This document shows, piece after piece, positions 48,379 to 60,100 of a stretch of 64,000 bases of DNA (position 1 is the stretch's first letter; each line of letters begins with the position of its first letter). The notes under the pieces were generated by a model. It ran no database searches, was not told where the DNA came from, and saw only the letters and a program-made list of their open reading frames with translations. The DNA comes from Rattus norvegicus. Its lineage: Eukaryota; Chordata; Mammalia; Rodentia; Muridae. Where the stretch lies: the NCBI RefSeq assembly GCF_036323735.1, contig NC_086020.1:85995710-86059709 (forward strand), in the 5' to 3' direction. Made by a program: the position numbers and the translations under genes.

Positions 48379-50250
48379 GGGCACTCCTGAGGCTGCAGAG
48401 CGGAGGAGACCACCAACACTGCCCACCCCTGCCCACATCCCTGGCCCAAGAGGCAACTGTATAAGGCCTCTGGGTTCCCGTAGGGGAGGGCCCGGGAGCG
48501 GCAGGACCCCTGCGCCTGAGACACTGCCGGAACCTGAAGGAAACAGACTGGATAAACAGTTCTCTGCACCCAAATCCCGTGGGAGGGAGAGCTGAACCTT
48601 CAGAGAGGCAGACACGCCTGGGAAACCAGAAGAGACTGCACTCTGTGCACATCCAGGCGCCAGAGGAAAACACCAAACGCCATCTGGAACCCTAGTGCAC
48701 GGAGGCTCCCGGAAAGAGCGGCGCAGATCTTCCCGGTTGCTGCCACAGAGGAGAGGACTTAGGCAGTACCCCACGAGCAAACTTGAGCCTTGGAACTGCA
48801 GGTAGGACCAACTTCTCCCCTGCAAGAAACCTGCCTGGTGAACTCAGGACACACAGAGGCAAAATTCCTCTAAGGCCGGGCACTTCCTGTGTTTACCGGA
48901 AGTCTCACACCGGCGGATCCCGGACCGCAGCAGCTCTCTGCTCCCAAACCCCGTGGGAGAGAGACCTCACCTCCTGATCAAGTGGGCACTCCTGAGGCTG
49001 CAGAGCGGAGGAGACCACCAACACTGCCCACCCCTGCCCACATCCCTGGCCCAAGAGGCAACTGTATAAGGCCTCTGGGTTCCCGTAGGGGAGGGCCCGG
49101 GAGCGGCAGGACCCCTGCGCCTGAGACACTGCCGGAACCTGAAGGAAACAGACCAGATAAACAGTTCTCTGCACCCAAATCCCGTGGGAGGGAGAGCTGA
49201 ACCTTCAGAGAGGCGGACACGCTTGGGAAACCAGAAGAGACTGCACTCTGTGCACATCCAGATGCCAGAGGAAAACACCAAACGCCATCTGGAACCCTGG
49301 TGCACGGAGGCTCCTGGAAAGAGCGGCGCAGATCTTCCCGGTTGCTGCCACAGCGAGGAGGACTTAGGCAGTACCCCACGAGCAAACTTGAGCCTTGGAA
49401 CTGCAGGTAGGACCAACTTTTCCCCTGCAAGAAACCTGCCTGGTGAACTCAGGACACACAGAGGCAAAATTCCTCTAAGGCCGGGCACTTCCTGTGTTTA
49501 CCGGAAGTCCCACACCGGTGGATCCCGGACCGCAGCAGCTCTCTGCTCCCAAACCCCGTGGGAGAGAGACCTCACCGCCTGATCAAGTGGGCACTCCTGA
49601 GGCTGCAGAGCGGAGGAGACCACCAAAACTGCCCACCCCTGCCCACATCCCTGGCCCAAGAGGCAACTGTATAAGGCCTCTGGGTTCCCATAGGGGAGGG
49701 CCCGGGAGCGGCAGGACCCCTGTGTCTGAGACACTGCCGGAACCTGAAGGAAACAGACCGGATAAACAGTTCTCTGCACCCAAATCCCGTGGGAGGGAGA
49801 GCTGAACCTTCAGACAGGCGGACACGCCTGGGAAGCCAGAGGAGACTGCACTCTGTGCACATCCAGGCGCCAGAGGAAAACACCAGACGTCATCTGAAAC
49901 CCTGGTGCACGGAGGCTCCCGGAAGGAGCGGCGCGGATTTTCCCGGTTGCTGCCACAGCGGAGAGGACTTGGGCAGTGCCCCACGAGCAAACTTGAGCCT
50001 TGGAGCCACAGGTAGGACCAGCTTTTCCCCTGCAAGAGACCTGCCTGGTGAACTCAAGACACAGGCCCACAGGAACAGCTGAAGACCTGTAGAGAGGAAA
50101 AACTACACGCCCGAAAGCAGAACACTCGGTCCCCATAACTGGCTGAGAGAAAACAGGAAAACAGGTCTACAGCACTCCTGACACACAGGTTATAGGACAG
50201 TCTAGCCACTGTCAGAAATAGCAGAACAAAGTAACACTAGAGATAATCTG
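48379..50250 (+). promoter_or_regulatory. L1 5' UTR with 605-bp tandem units
   Basis: GGGCACTCCTGAGGCTGCAG recurs at 48,379, 48,984 and 49,589, giving two full units of exactly 605 bp and a third that runs about 467 bp before the unique segment leading to ORF1. The units are nearly identical. They are GC-rich with CpGs (for example GGAAGAGCGGCGCGG-like text) in an AT-rich window, consistent with a methylatable internal pol II promoter. Antisense and sense frames of 90-170 codons here are by-products of the repeats. Confidence 0.9.
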
Positions 50251-51303
50251 ATGGCGAGAGGCAAGCGCAGGAACCCAAGCAACAGAAACCAAGACTACAT
50301 AGCATCATCGGAGCCCAATTCTCCCACCAAAGCAAACACGGAATATCCAAACACACCAGAAAAGCAAGAACTAGTTTCAAAATCATATTTGATCATGATG
50401 CTGGAGGACTTCAAGAAAGACATAAAGAACTCCCTTAGAGAACAAGTAGAAGCCTACAGAGAGGAATCGCAAAAATCCCTGAAAGAATTCCAGGAAAACA
50501 CAATCAAACAGTTGAAGGAATTAAAAATGGAAATAGAAGCAATCAAGAAAGAACACATGGAAACAACCCTGGACATAGAAAATCAAAAGAAAAGACAAGG
50601 AGCTGTAGATACAAGCTTCACCAACAGAATTCAAGAGATGGAAGAGAGAATCTCAGGAGCAGAAGATTCCATAGAAATCATTGACTCAACTCTCAAAGAT
50701 AATGTAAAGCAGAAAAAGCTACTGGTCCAAAACATACAGGAAATCCAGGACTCAATGAGAAGATCAAACCTAAGGATAATAGGTATAGAAGAGAGTGAAG
50801 ACTCCCAGCTCAAAGGACCAGTAAATATCTTCAACAAAATCATAGAAGAAAACTTCCCTAACCTAAAAAAAGAGATACCCATAGGCATACAAGAAGCCTA
50901 CAGAACTCCAAATAGATTGTACCAGAAAAGAAACACCTCCCGTCACATAATTGTCAAAACACCAAACGCACAAAATAAAGAAAGAATATTAAAAGCAGTA
51001 AGGGAAAAAGGTCAAGTAACATATAAAGGCAGACCTATCAGAATCACACCAGACTTTTCGCCAGAAACTATGAAGGCCAGAAGATCCTGGACAGATGTCA
51101 TACAGACCCTAAGAGAACACAAATGCCAGCCCAGGTTACTGTATCCTGCAAGGCTCTCAATTAACATAGATGGAGAAACCAAGATATTCCATGACAAAAC
51201 CAAATTTACACAATATCTTTCTACAAGTCCAGCACTACAAAGGATAATAAAGGGTAAAGCCCAACATAAGGAGGCAAGCTATACCCTAGAAGCAAGAAAC
51301 TAA
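50251..51303 (+). CDS. L1 ORF1 protein (RNA-binding chaperone)
   Basis: Intact 350-residue ORF1p. The protein binds L1 RNA as a trimer and packages it with ORF2p in cytoplasmic particles. It has a basic N-terminus (MARGKRRNPSNRNQ), a long coiled coil from about residue 50 to 168 rich in E/K/Q, an RRM starting at RRSNLRIIGIEE (about 170-265), and a C-terminal domain with YKGRPIRITPDFS, ARRSWTDV and KCQPRLLYP. The start is the first ATG after the 5' UTR and matches the ATG of the minus copy. It lacks 7 residues that the minus copy has after NSLRE, which fits the variable-length zone known in rodent ORF1p. ORF2 follows after 59 bp, the usual L1 arrangement. Confidence 0.95.
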   Translation: MARGKRRNPSNRNQDYIASSEPNSPTKANTEYPNTPEKQELVSKSYLIMMLEDFKKDIKNSLREQVEAYREESQKSLKEFQENTIKQLKELKMEIEAIKKEHMETTLDIENQKKRQGAVDTSFTNRIQEMEERISGAEDSIEIIDSTLKDNVKQKKLLVQNIQEIQDSMRRSNLRIIGIEESEDSQLKGPVNIFNKIIEENFPNLKKEIPIGIQEAYRTPNRLYQKRNTSRHIIVKTPNAQNKERILKAVREKGQVTYKGRPIRITPDFSPETMKARRSWTDVIQTLREHKCQPRLLYPARLSINIDGETKIFHDKTKFTQYLSTSPALQRIIKGKAQHKEASYTLEARN

Positions 51304-51362
51304 TCATCTTGGCAACAAAACAAAGAGAATGAAAGCACACAAACATAACCTCACATCCAAAT

Positions 51363-54300
51363 ATGAATATAACGGGAAGCAATAATCACTATTCCTTAAT
51401 ATCTATCAATATCAATGGCCTCAACTCCCCAATGAAAAGACATAGATTAACAAACTGGATACGCAACGAGGACCCTGCATTCTTCTGCCTACAGGAAACA
51501 CACCTCAGAGACAAAGACAGACATTACCTCAGAGTGAAAGGCTGGAAAACAATTTTCCAAGCAAATGGTCAGAAGAAGCAAGCTGGAGTAGCCATTCTAA
51601 TATCAAATAAAATCAATTTCCAACTAAAAGTCATCAAAAAAGATAAGGAAGGACACTTCATATTCATCAAAGGAAAAATCCACCAAGATGAACTCTCAAT
51701 CCTAAATATCTATGCCCCAAATAAAAGGGCACCTACATATGTAAAAGAAACCTTACTAAAGCTCAAAACACACATTGCACCTCACACAATAATAGTGGGA
51801 GATTTCAACACCCCACTCTCATCAATGGACAGATCATGGAAACAGAAATTAAACAGTGATGTAGACAGACTAAGAGAAGTCATGAGCCAAATGGACTTAA
51901 CGGATATTTATAGAACATTCTATCCTAAAGCAAAAGGATATACCTTCTTCTCAGCTCCTCATGGTACTTTCTCCAAAATTGACCATATAATTGGTCAAAA
52001 AACGGGCCTCAACAGGTACAGAAAGATAGAAATAATCCCATGCGTGCTATCGGACCACCACGGCCTAAAACTGGTCTTCAATAACAATAAGGGAAGAATG
52101 CCCACATATACGTGGAAATTGAACAATGCTCTACTCAATGATAACCTGGTCAAGGAAGAAATAAAGAAAGAAATTAAAAACTTTTTAGAATTTAATGAAA
52201 ATGAAGGTACAACATACCCAAACTTATGGGACACAATGAAAGCTGTGCTAAGAGGAAAACTCATAGCGCTGAGTGCCTGCAGAAAGAAACAGGAAAGAGC
52301 ATATGTCAGCAGCTTGACAGCACACCTAAAAGCTCTAGAACAAAAAGAAGCAAATACACCCAGGAGGAGTAGAAGGCAAGAAATAATCAAACTCAGAGCT
52401 GAAATCAACCAAGTAGAAACAAAAAGGACCATAGAAAGAATCAACAGAACCAAAAGTTGGTTCTTTGAGAAAATCAACAAGATAGATAAACCCTTAGCCA
52501 GACTAACGAGAGGACACAGAGAGTGCGTCCAAATTAACAAAATCAGAAATGAAAAGGGAGACATAACTACAGATTCAGAGGAAATTCAAAAAATCATCAG
52601 ATCTTACTATAAAAACCTATATTCAACAAAACTTGAAAATCTTCAGGAAATGGACAATTTCCTAGACAGATACCAGGTATCGAAGTTAAATCAGGAACAG
52701 ATAAACCAGTTAAACAACCCCATAACTCCTAAGGATAGAAGCAGTCATTAAAGGTCTCCCAACCAAAAAGAGCCCAGGTCCAGACGAGTTTAGTGCAGAA
52801 TTCTATCAAACCTTCATAGAAGACCTTATACCAATATTATCCAAACTATTCCACAAAATTGAAACAGATGGAGCCCTACCGAATTCCTTCTATGAAGCCA
52901 CAATTACTCTTATACCTAAACCACACAAAGACCCAACAAAGAAAGAGAACTTCAGACCAATTTCCCTTATGAATATCGACGCAAAAATACTCAATAAAAT
53001 TCTGGCAAACCGAATTCAAGAGCACATCAAAACAATCATCCACCATGATCAAGTAGGCTTCATCCCAGGCATGCAGGGATGGTTTAATATAAGGAAAACC
53101 ATCAACGTGATCCATCATATAAACAAACTGAAAGAACAGAACCACATGATCATTTCATTAGATGCTGAGAAAGCATTTTACAAAATTCAACACCCCTTCA
53201 TGATAAAAGTCCTGGAAAGAATAGGTATTCAAGGCCCATACCTAAACATAGTAAAAGCCATATACAGCAAACCAGTTGCTAACATTAAACTAAATGGAGA
53301 GAAACTTGAAGCAATCCCACTAAAATCAGGGACTAGACAAGGCTGCCCACTCTCTCCCTACTTATTCAATATAGTTCTTGAAGTTCTAGCCAGAGCAATC
53401 AGACAACAAAAGGAGATCAAGGGGATACAGATCGGAAAAGAAGAGGTCAAAATATCACTATTTGCAGATGACATGATAGTATATTTAAGTGATCCCAAAA
53501 GTTCCACCAGAGAACTACTAAAGCTGATAAACAACTTCAGCAAAGTGGCTGGGTATAAAATTAACTCAAATAAATCAGTTGCCTTCCTCTATACAAAAGA
53601 GAAACAAGCCGAGAAAGAAATTAGGGAAACGACACCCTTCATAATAGACCCAAATAATATAAAGTACCTCGGTGTGACTTTAACCAAGCAAGTAAAAGAT
53701 CTGTACAATAAGAACTTCAAGACACTGAGGAAAGAAATTGAAGAAGACCTCAGAAGATGGAAAGATCTCCCATGCTCATGGATTGGCAGGATTAATATAG
53801 TAAAAATGGCCATTTTACCAAAAGCAATCTACAGATTCAATGCAATCCCCATCAAAATACCAATCCAATTCTTCAAAGAGTTAGACAGAACAATTTGCAA
53901 ATTCATCTGGAATAACAAAAAACCCAGGATAGCTAAAGCTATCCTCAACAATAAGAGGACTTCAGGGGGAATCACTATCCCTGAACTCAAGCAGTATTAC
54001 AGAGCAATAGTGATAAAAACTGCATGGTATTGGTACAGAGACAGACAGATAGACCAATGGAATAGAATTGAAGACCCAGAAATGAACCCACACACCTATG
54101 GTCACTTGATTTTTGACAAAGGAGCCAAAACCATCCAATGGAAAAAAGATAGCATTTTCAGCAAATGGTGCTGGTTCAACTGGAGGGCAACATGTAGAAG
54201 AATGCAGATCGATCCATGCTTATCACCCTGTACAAAGCTTAAGTCCAAGTGGATCGAGGACCTCCACATCAAACCAGACACACTCAAACTAATAGAAGAA

Positions 54301-55188
54301 AAACTAGGGAAGCATCTGGAACACATGGGCACTGGAAAAAATTTCCTGAACAAAACACCAATGGCTTATGCTCTAAGATCAAGAATCGACAAATGGGATC
54401 TCATAAAACTGCAAAGCTTCTGTAACGCAAAGGACACTGTGGTTAGGACAAAACGACAACCAACAGATTGGGAAAAGATCTTTACCAATCCTATAACAGA
54501 TAGAGGCCTGGTATCCAAAATATACAAAGAACTCAAGAAGTTAGACCGCAGGGAAACAAATAACCCTATTAAAAAATGGGGTTCAGAGCTGAACAAAGAA
54601 TTCACAGCTGAGGAATGCCGAATGGCTGAGAAACACCTAAAGAAATGTTCAACATCTTTAGTCATAAGGGAAATGCAAATCAAAACAACCCTGAGATTTC
54701 ACCTCACACCAGTGAGAATGGCTAAGATCAAAAACTCAGGTGACAGCAGATGCTGGCGAGGATGTGGAGAAAGAGGAACACTCCTCCATTGTTGGTGGGA
54801 TTGCAGACTGGTAAAACCATTCTGGAAATCAGTCTGGAGGTTCCTCAGAAAATTGGACATTGAACTGCCTGAGGATCCAGCCATACCTCTCTTGGGCATA
54901 TACCCAAAAGATGCCTCAACATATAAAAGAGACACGTGCTCCACTATGTTCATCGCAGCCTTATTTATAATAGCCAGAAACTGGAAAGAACCCAGATGCC
55001 CTTCAACAGAGGAATGGATACAGAAAATGTGGTACATCTACGCAATGGAATATTACTCAGCTATCAAAAACAACGAGTTTATGAAATTCGTAGGCAAATG
55101 GTTGGAACTGGAAAATATCATCCTGAGTGAGCTAACCCACTCACAGAAAGACATACATGGTATGCACTCATTGATAAGTGGCTATTAG
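51363..55188 (+). pseudogene. L1 ORF2 (endonuclease/reverse transcriptase) with one frameshift
   Basis: ORF2p nicks the target and reverse-transcribes L1 RNA. The first frame runs 51,363-52,751 (462 residues). It contains the endonuclease with E45 in FCLQETHL, D147/N149 in VGDFNT, D207 and S230-D231-H232, which agree with the family's catalytic set. At about 52,734 AAGGAAATAGAA-type text reads AAGGATAGAA, a 2-bp loss, so a stop follows at 52,749. The rest stays open to 55,188: the RT with SLDAEKAF (motif A), FADD at 53,461-53,472, and the C-terminal CX3CX7HX4C knuckle (CWRGCGERGTLLHCWWDC, about 54,751). Counting the lost bases, the length would be about 1,275 codons, normal for the family. 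One odd change is Tyr at 53,179-53,181, where the other copies have Asp (AFDKIQ). Confidence 0.95.
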
Positions 55189-55930
55189 CCCAAATGCTTG
55201 AATTACCCTAGATCCCTAGAACAAATGAAACTCAAGACCGATGATCAAAATGTGAATGCTTCACTCCTTCTTTAAATGAGGAAAAAGAATTCCCTTGGCA
55301 GGGAAGGGAGAGGCAAAGATTAAAACAGAGACTGAAGGAACACCCATTCAGAGCCTGCCCCACAGGTGGCCCATACATATACAGCCACCCAATTAGACAA
55401 GATGGATGAAGCAAAGAAGTGCAGACCGACAGGAGCCGGATGTAGATCGCTCCTGAGAGACACAGCCAGAATACAGCAAATATAGAGGCGAATGCCAGCA
55501 GCAAACCACTGAACTGAGAATAGGTCCCCCGTTGAAGGAATCAGAGAAAGAACTGGAAGAGCTTGAAGGTGCTCGAGACCCCAAAAGTACAACAATGTCA
55601 AGCAACCAGAGCTTCCAGGGACTAAGCCACTACCTAAAGACTATACATGGACTGACCCTGGACTCTGTCCCCATAGGTAGCAATGAATATCCTAGTAAGA
55701 GCACCAGTGGAAGGGGAAGCCCTGGGTCCTGCTAAGACTGAACCCCCAGTGAACTAGACTATGCGGGGAGGGTGGCAATGGGGGGAGGTTTGGGAGGGGA
55801 ACACCCACAAGGAAGGGGAGGGGGGAGGGTGATGTCTGTCCGGAAACCGGGAAAGGGAATAACACTTGAAATGTATATAAGAAATACTCAAGATAATAAA
55901 AAAAATAAAAAAATAAAAAAAAAGAAAAAA
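55189..55930 (+). other. L1 3' UTR and poly(A) tail
   Basis: Non-coding. The G-rich tract at 55,764-55,835 contains four or more runs of at least three G within short spacing, a G-quadruplex pattern known in L1 3' UTRs. AATAAA motifs occur from about 55,895 in a heterogeneous A-rich tail. Confidence 0.9.
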
Positions 55931-55966
55931 AATAAAGAAAAAAACAGAAAAAAAGATCAAATTAAA
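55931..55966. repeat. Inner target-site duplication (right) and rest of the host L1 tail
   Basis: AATAAAGAAAAAAACAG at 55,931-55,947, followed by the remaining A-rich tail of the older L1 fragment to 55,966. Confidence 0.85.
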
Positions 55967-55984
55967 AAAAATACTTGAAGATGA
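55967..55984. repeat. Outer target-site duplication (right)
   Basis: AAAAATACTTGAAGATGA, an exact match to 48,031-48,048. Confidence 0.9.
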
Positions 55985-56599
55985 TATTTGCCTCTTAACT
56001 GTGGCATTGGTTTGCTTGCTATTTGTTTTTTAGTGAACCATACCAATTTAGCAATTCTAAATACCAATATTCTTTCTAGTTTACTATTTCTACTGCCACT
56101 TTTACAGCTGCTCCGACTGGTTGTAAGAGATTTACATGTGTCACCTTTCTGTATTGGTTAAAGTCATAGTTCAAAGACTGACAATCATTCTTCAGTCAAT
56201 GCTAAGCCACATTTTCAGAGACTTCATCCACTATTTTATGCATATATTAGTGGTATTTCTCATATATTTAAATTTCAGCAATATAAATGATACAAGCCTC
56301 TGATTATTACTTCAAGTATTTAAAATACAACTCATACAGAAGCACAAGATTAAAGATTCATTACCACCTATAGTTTGCATAAATATTACTTTCAAGTTTG
56401 ATTAAAAGTTAGATATGCTTTTTATTTGTCTGCCTTTTAGTAAGAAAGGGAACACTGTTTTATAGGCCCTACACTTAGTTAGCACAGTGTTGTCTTAAAT
56501 TTTTTCGCAACCTACTTTTAATAAGGGTTCAACTTCTCTTCTATCCCACCACCCAGCAGAGGTAGTGGAAAAGAAAAGTTATTAGGATGTGGGGGAAGT
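55985..56599. other. No recognised feature
   Basis: AT-rich, nothing identified. Part of the 1.2-kb spacer between two inverted L1s. Confidence 0.4.
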
Positions 56600-57118
56600 G
56601 GACCTGTTCAGTAATAGTTCTTTGGGGATTAGCTCAATCATCTTTGTCAGCAGTTCAGTTTGCCTAGGCAGGCAGACACTAGGAAGGACCACCAACTGGC
56701 CTGAAACAAGGTTGCCAAAGGAGCCTCATGAGCAGTTCTTGGGTGAGTTTCTCTCAATGGCAGCATTACCATAAGTTGAGCTCCAACAATGCTATGTAAA
56801 GTGACCCAATACATGCGTGTTGTTAGCAAGGAATAATGAGGCAGAACAAAGCAAACCAATGCTCAATGCTCATCTCCCACTATCTGTGGGGTCATATTTA
56901 TACTCCTGCATCAAGGGTCCTTTCATGTGATTACTATAGCCAAACATCCGTTCATCTGTGTCTGCTTCAGGAAAACATTCTTTCGTGTGTCTGCTTTAGG
57001 AAGACATTCTTTTACATGTGTCCCCAGGAAAACATCATTTGATGTATCTTTCCAAAGAAACTACAATTGTCTACTTCAGCAGAGCGATTCAGCTAAGTTC
57101 TCACAGCTGCAAAGAATG
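56600..57118 (+). repeat. LTR-like dispersed repeat with short tandem units
   Basis: Contains a block shared (inverted) with 40,391-40,450, and at 56,956-57,050 three degenerate units of about 30-33 bp (TGTCTGCTTCAGGAAAACAT, TGTCTGCTTTAGGAAGACAT, TGTCCCCAGGAAAACAT). The look is that of a rodent ERV LTR, but I cannot name it and see no clear ends. Confidence 0.45.
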
Positions 57119-57125
57119 AGACACA

Positions 57126-60100
57126 TTTTTTTTTATTTTGAGTATTTCTTATATACATTTCGAGTGTTATTCCCTTTCCGGTTTCCGGGCAAACATCCCC
57201 CTCCCCCCTCCCCTTCTTTATGGGTGTGCCCCTCCCAACCCTCCCCACATTACCGGCCTCCCCCCAACAGTCTAGTTCACTGGGGGTTCAGTCTCAGCAA
57301 GATCCAGGGCTTCCCCTTCCACTGGTGCTCTTACTAGGATATTCATTGCTACCTATGAGGTCAGAGTCCAGGGTCAGTACATGTCTAGGCTTTAGGTAGT
57401 GGCTTAGTCCCGGGAAGCTCTGGTTGCTTGGCATTGTTGTGCATATGGGGTCTCGGGCCCCTTCAAGCTCTTCCAGTTCTTTCTCTGATTCCTTCAACCG
57501 GGGTCCTGTTCTCAGTTCAGTGGTTTGCTGCTGGCGTTCGCCTCTGTATTTGCTGTCTTCTGGCTGTGTCTCTCAGGAGCGATCTACATCCGGCTCCTGT
57601 CGGTCTGCACTTCTTTGCTTCATCCATCTTGTCTAATTGGGTGGCTGTATATGTATGGGCCACATGTGGGGCAGGCTCTGAATGGGTGTTCCTTCAGTCT
57701 CTGTTTTAATCTTTGCCTCTCTATTCCCTGCCAAGGGTATTCTTCTTCCCCTTTTAAAGAAGGAGTGAAGCATTCACATTTTGATCATCGGTCTTGAGTT
57801 TCATTTGTTCTAGGCATCTAGGGAAATTCAAGCATTTGGGTTAATAGCCACTTATCAATAAGTGCATACCATGTATGTCTTTCTGTGATTGGGTTAGCTC
57901 ACTCAGGATGATATTTTCCAGTTCCAACCATTTGCCTACGAATTTCATAAAGTCATTGATTTGATAGCTGAGTAATATTCCATTGTGTAGATGTACCACA
58001 TTTTCTGTATCCATTCCTCTGTTGAAGGGCATCTGGGTTCTTTCCAGCTTCAGGCAATTATAAATAAGGCTGCGATGAACATAGTGGAGCACGTGTCTTT
58101 TTTATATGTTGGGGCATCTTTTGGGTACATGCCCAAGAAAGGTATAGCTGGATCCTCAGGCAGTTCAATGTCCAATTTTCTGAGGAAACTCCAGACTGCT
58201 TTCCAGAATGGTTGTACCAGTATGCAATCCCACCAACAATGGAGGAGTGTTCCTCTTTCTCTACATCCTCACCAGGATCTGCTGTCCCCTGAGTTTTTGA
58301 TCTTAGCCATTCTCACTGGTGTGAGGTGAAATCTCAGGGTTGTTTTGATTTGCATTTCCCTTATGACTAAATATGTTGAACATTTCTTTAGGTGTTTCTC
58401 AGCCATTCGGCATTCCTCAGCTGTGAATTCTTTGTTTAGCTCTGAACCCCATTTTTAATAGGGTTATTTGTCTCCCTGCAGTCTAACTTCTTGAGTTCTT
58501 TGTATATTTTGGATATAAGGCCTCTATCTGTTGTAGGATTGGTAAAGATCTTTTCCCAATCTGTTGGTTGCCGTATTGTCCTAACCACGGTGTCCTTTGC
58601 CTTACAGAAGCTTTGCAGTTTTATGAGGTCCCATTTGTCGATTCTAGATCTTAGAGCATAAGCCATTGGTGTTTTGTTCAGGAAATTTTTTCCAGTGCCC
58701 ATGTGTTCCAGATGCTTCCCTAGTTTTTCTTCTATTAGTTTGAGTGTGTCTGGTTTGATGTGGAGGTCCTTGATCCACTTGGACTGAAGCTTTGTACAGG
58801 GTGATAAGCATGGATTGATCTGCATTCTTCTACATGTTGACCTCCAGTTGAACCAGCAACATTTGCTGAAAATGCTATCTTTTTTTCCATTGGATGGTTT
58901 TGGCTCCTTTGTCAAAAATCAAGTGACCATAGGTGTGTGGGTTCATTTCTGGGTCTTCAATTCTATTCCAATGCTCTATCCGTCTGTCTCTGTACCATTA
59001 CCATGCAGTTTTTATCACTATTGCTCTGTAATACTGCTTGAGTTCAGGGATAGTGATTCCCCCTGAAGTCCTTTTATTGTTGAGGATAGCTTTAGCTATC
59101 CTGGGTTTTTTGTTATTCCAGATGAATTTGCAAATTGTTCTGTCTAACTCTTTGAAGAATTGGATTGGTATTTTGATGAGGATTGCATTGAATCTGTAGA
59201 TCGCTTTTGGTAAAATGGCCATTTTTACTATATTAACCCTGCCAATCTATGAGCATGGGAGATCTTTCCATCTTCTGAGGTCTTCTTCAATTTCTTTCTT
59301 CAGTGTCTTGAAGTTCGTACTGTACACATCTTTTACTTGCTTTGTTAAACTCACACCGAGGTAATATATATTGTTTGGGTCTATTATGAAGGGTGTCGTT
59401 TCCCTAATTTCTTTCTCGGCTTCTTTCTCTTTTGTGTAGAGGAAGGCTACTGATTTATTTGAGTTAATTTTATACCCAGCCACTTTGCTGAAGTTGTTTA
59501 TCAGCTTTAGTAGTTCTCTGGGGGAACTTTTGGGATCACATAAATATACTATCATATCATCTGCAAATAGTGATATTTTGACTTCTTCTTTTCCGATCTG
59601 TATCCCCTTGACCTCCTTTTGTTGTCTGATTGCTCTGGCTAAAACTTCAAAAACTATATTGAATAAGTAGGGAGAGAGTGGGCAGCCTTGTCTAGTCTCT
59701 GATTTTAGTGGGATTGCTTCAAGTTTCTCTCCATTTAGTTTAATGTTAGCAACTGGTTTACTGTATATGGCTTTTACTATGTTTAGGTATGGGCCTTGAA
59801 TTCTTATTCTTTCCAGGACTTCTATCATGAAGGGGTGTTGAATTTTGTCAAATGCTTTCTCAGCATCTAATGAAATGATCATGTGGTTTTGTTCTTTCAG
59901 TTTGTTTATATAATGGATCACGTTGATGGTTTTCCGTATATTAAACCATCCCTGCATGCCTGGGATGAAGCCTAATTGATCATGGTGGATGATTGTTTTG
60001 ATGTGCTCTTGGATTCGGTTTGCCAGAATTTTATTGAGTATTTTTGCGTCCATATTCATAAGGGAAATTGGTCTGAAGTTCTCTTTATTTGTTGGGTCTT

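Larger units (their letters stand above)
48379..55930 (+). mobile_element. Full-length rat-type L1, nearly intact
   Basis: 7.55-kb L1: 5' UTR with 2.8 tandem units (48,379-50,055) and a unique part (50,056-50,250), ORF1 (50,251-51,303), a 59-bp spacer, ORF2 (51,363-55,188, one 2-bp deletion), 3' UTR (55,189-about 55,890) and an A-rich tail. Framed by the perfect 17-bp duplication given separately. Among the five large L1 copies here it is by far the best preserved, so it is the youngest or least decayed. As read it cannot make full ORF2p. Confidence 0.97.

Noticed and set aside
48967..49488. 150-173-codon frames in the L1 5' UTR (minus strand)
   Set aside because: They recur only because the 605-bp unit is tandemly repeated, overlap each other in several frames, and are GC-rich non-coding promoter sequence.
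48379..50055. CRISPR-like or satellite array
   Set aside because: The 605-bp units are contiguous without spacers and lead directly into L1 ORF1; they are L1 promoter units.
53179..53181. Loss of an RT catalytic aspartate
   Set aside because: The changed residue is the second Asp in DAEKAFD. By family knowledge the catalytic one is the first (kept at 53,161-53,163), so this is an unusual substitution but not loss of the catalytic triad.
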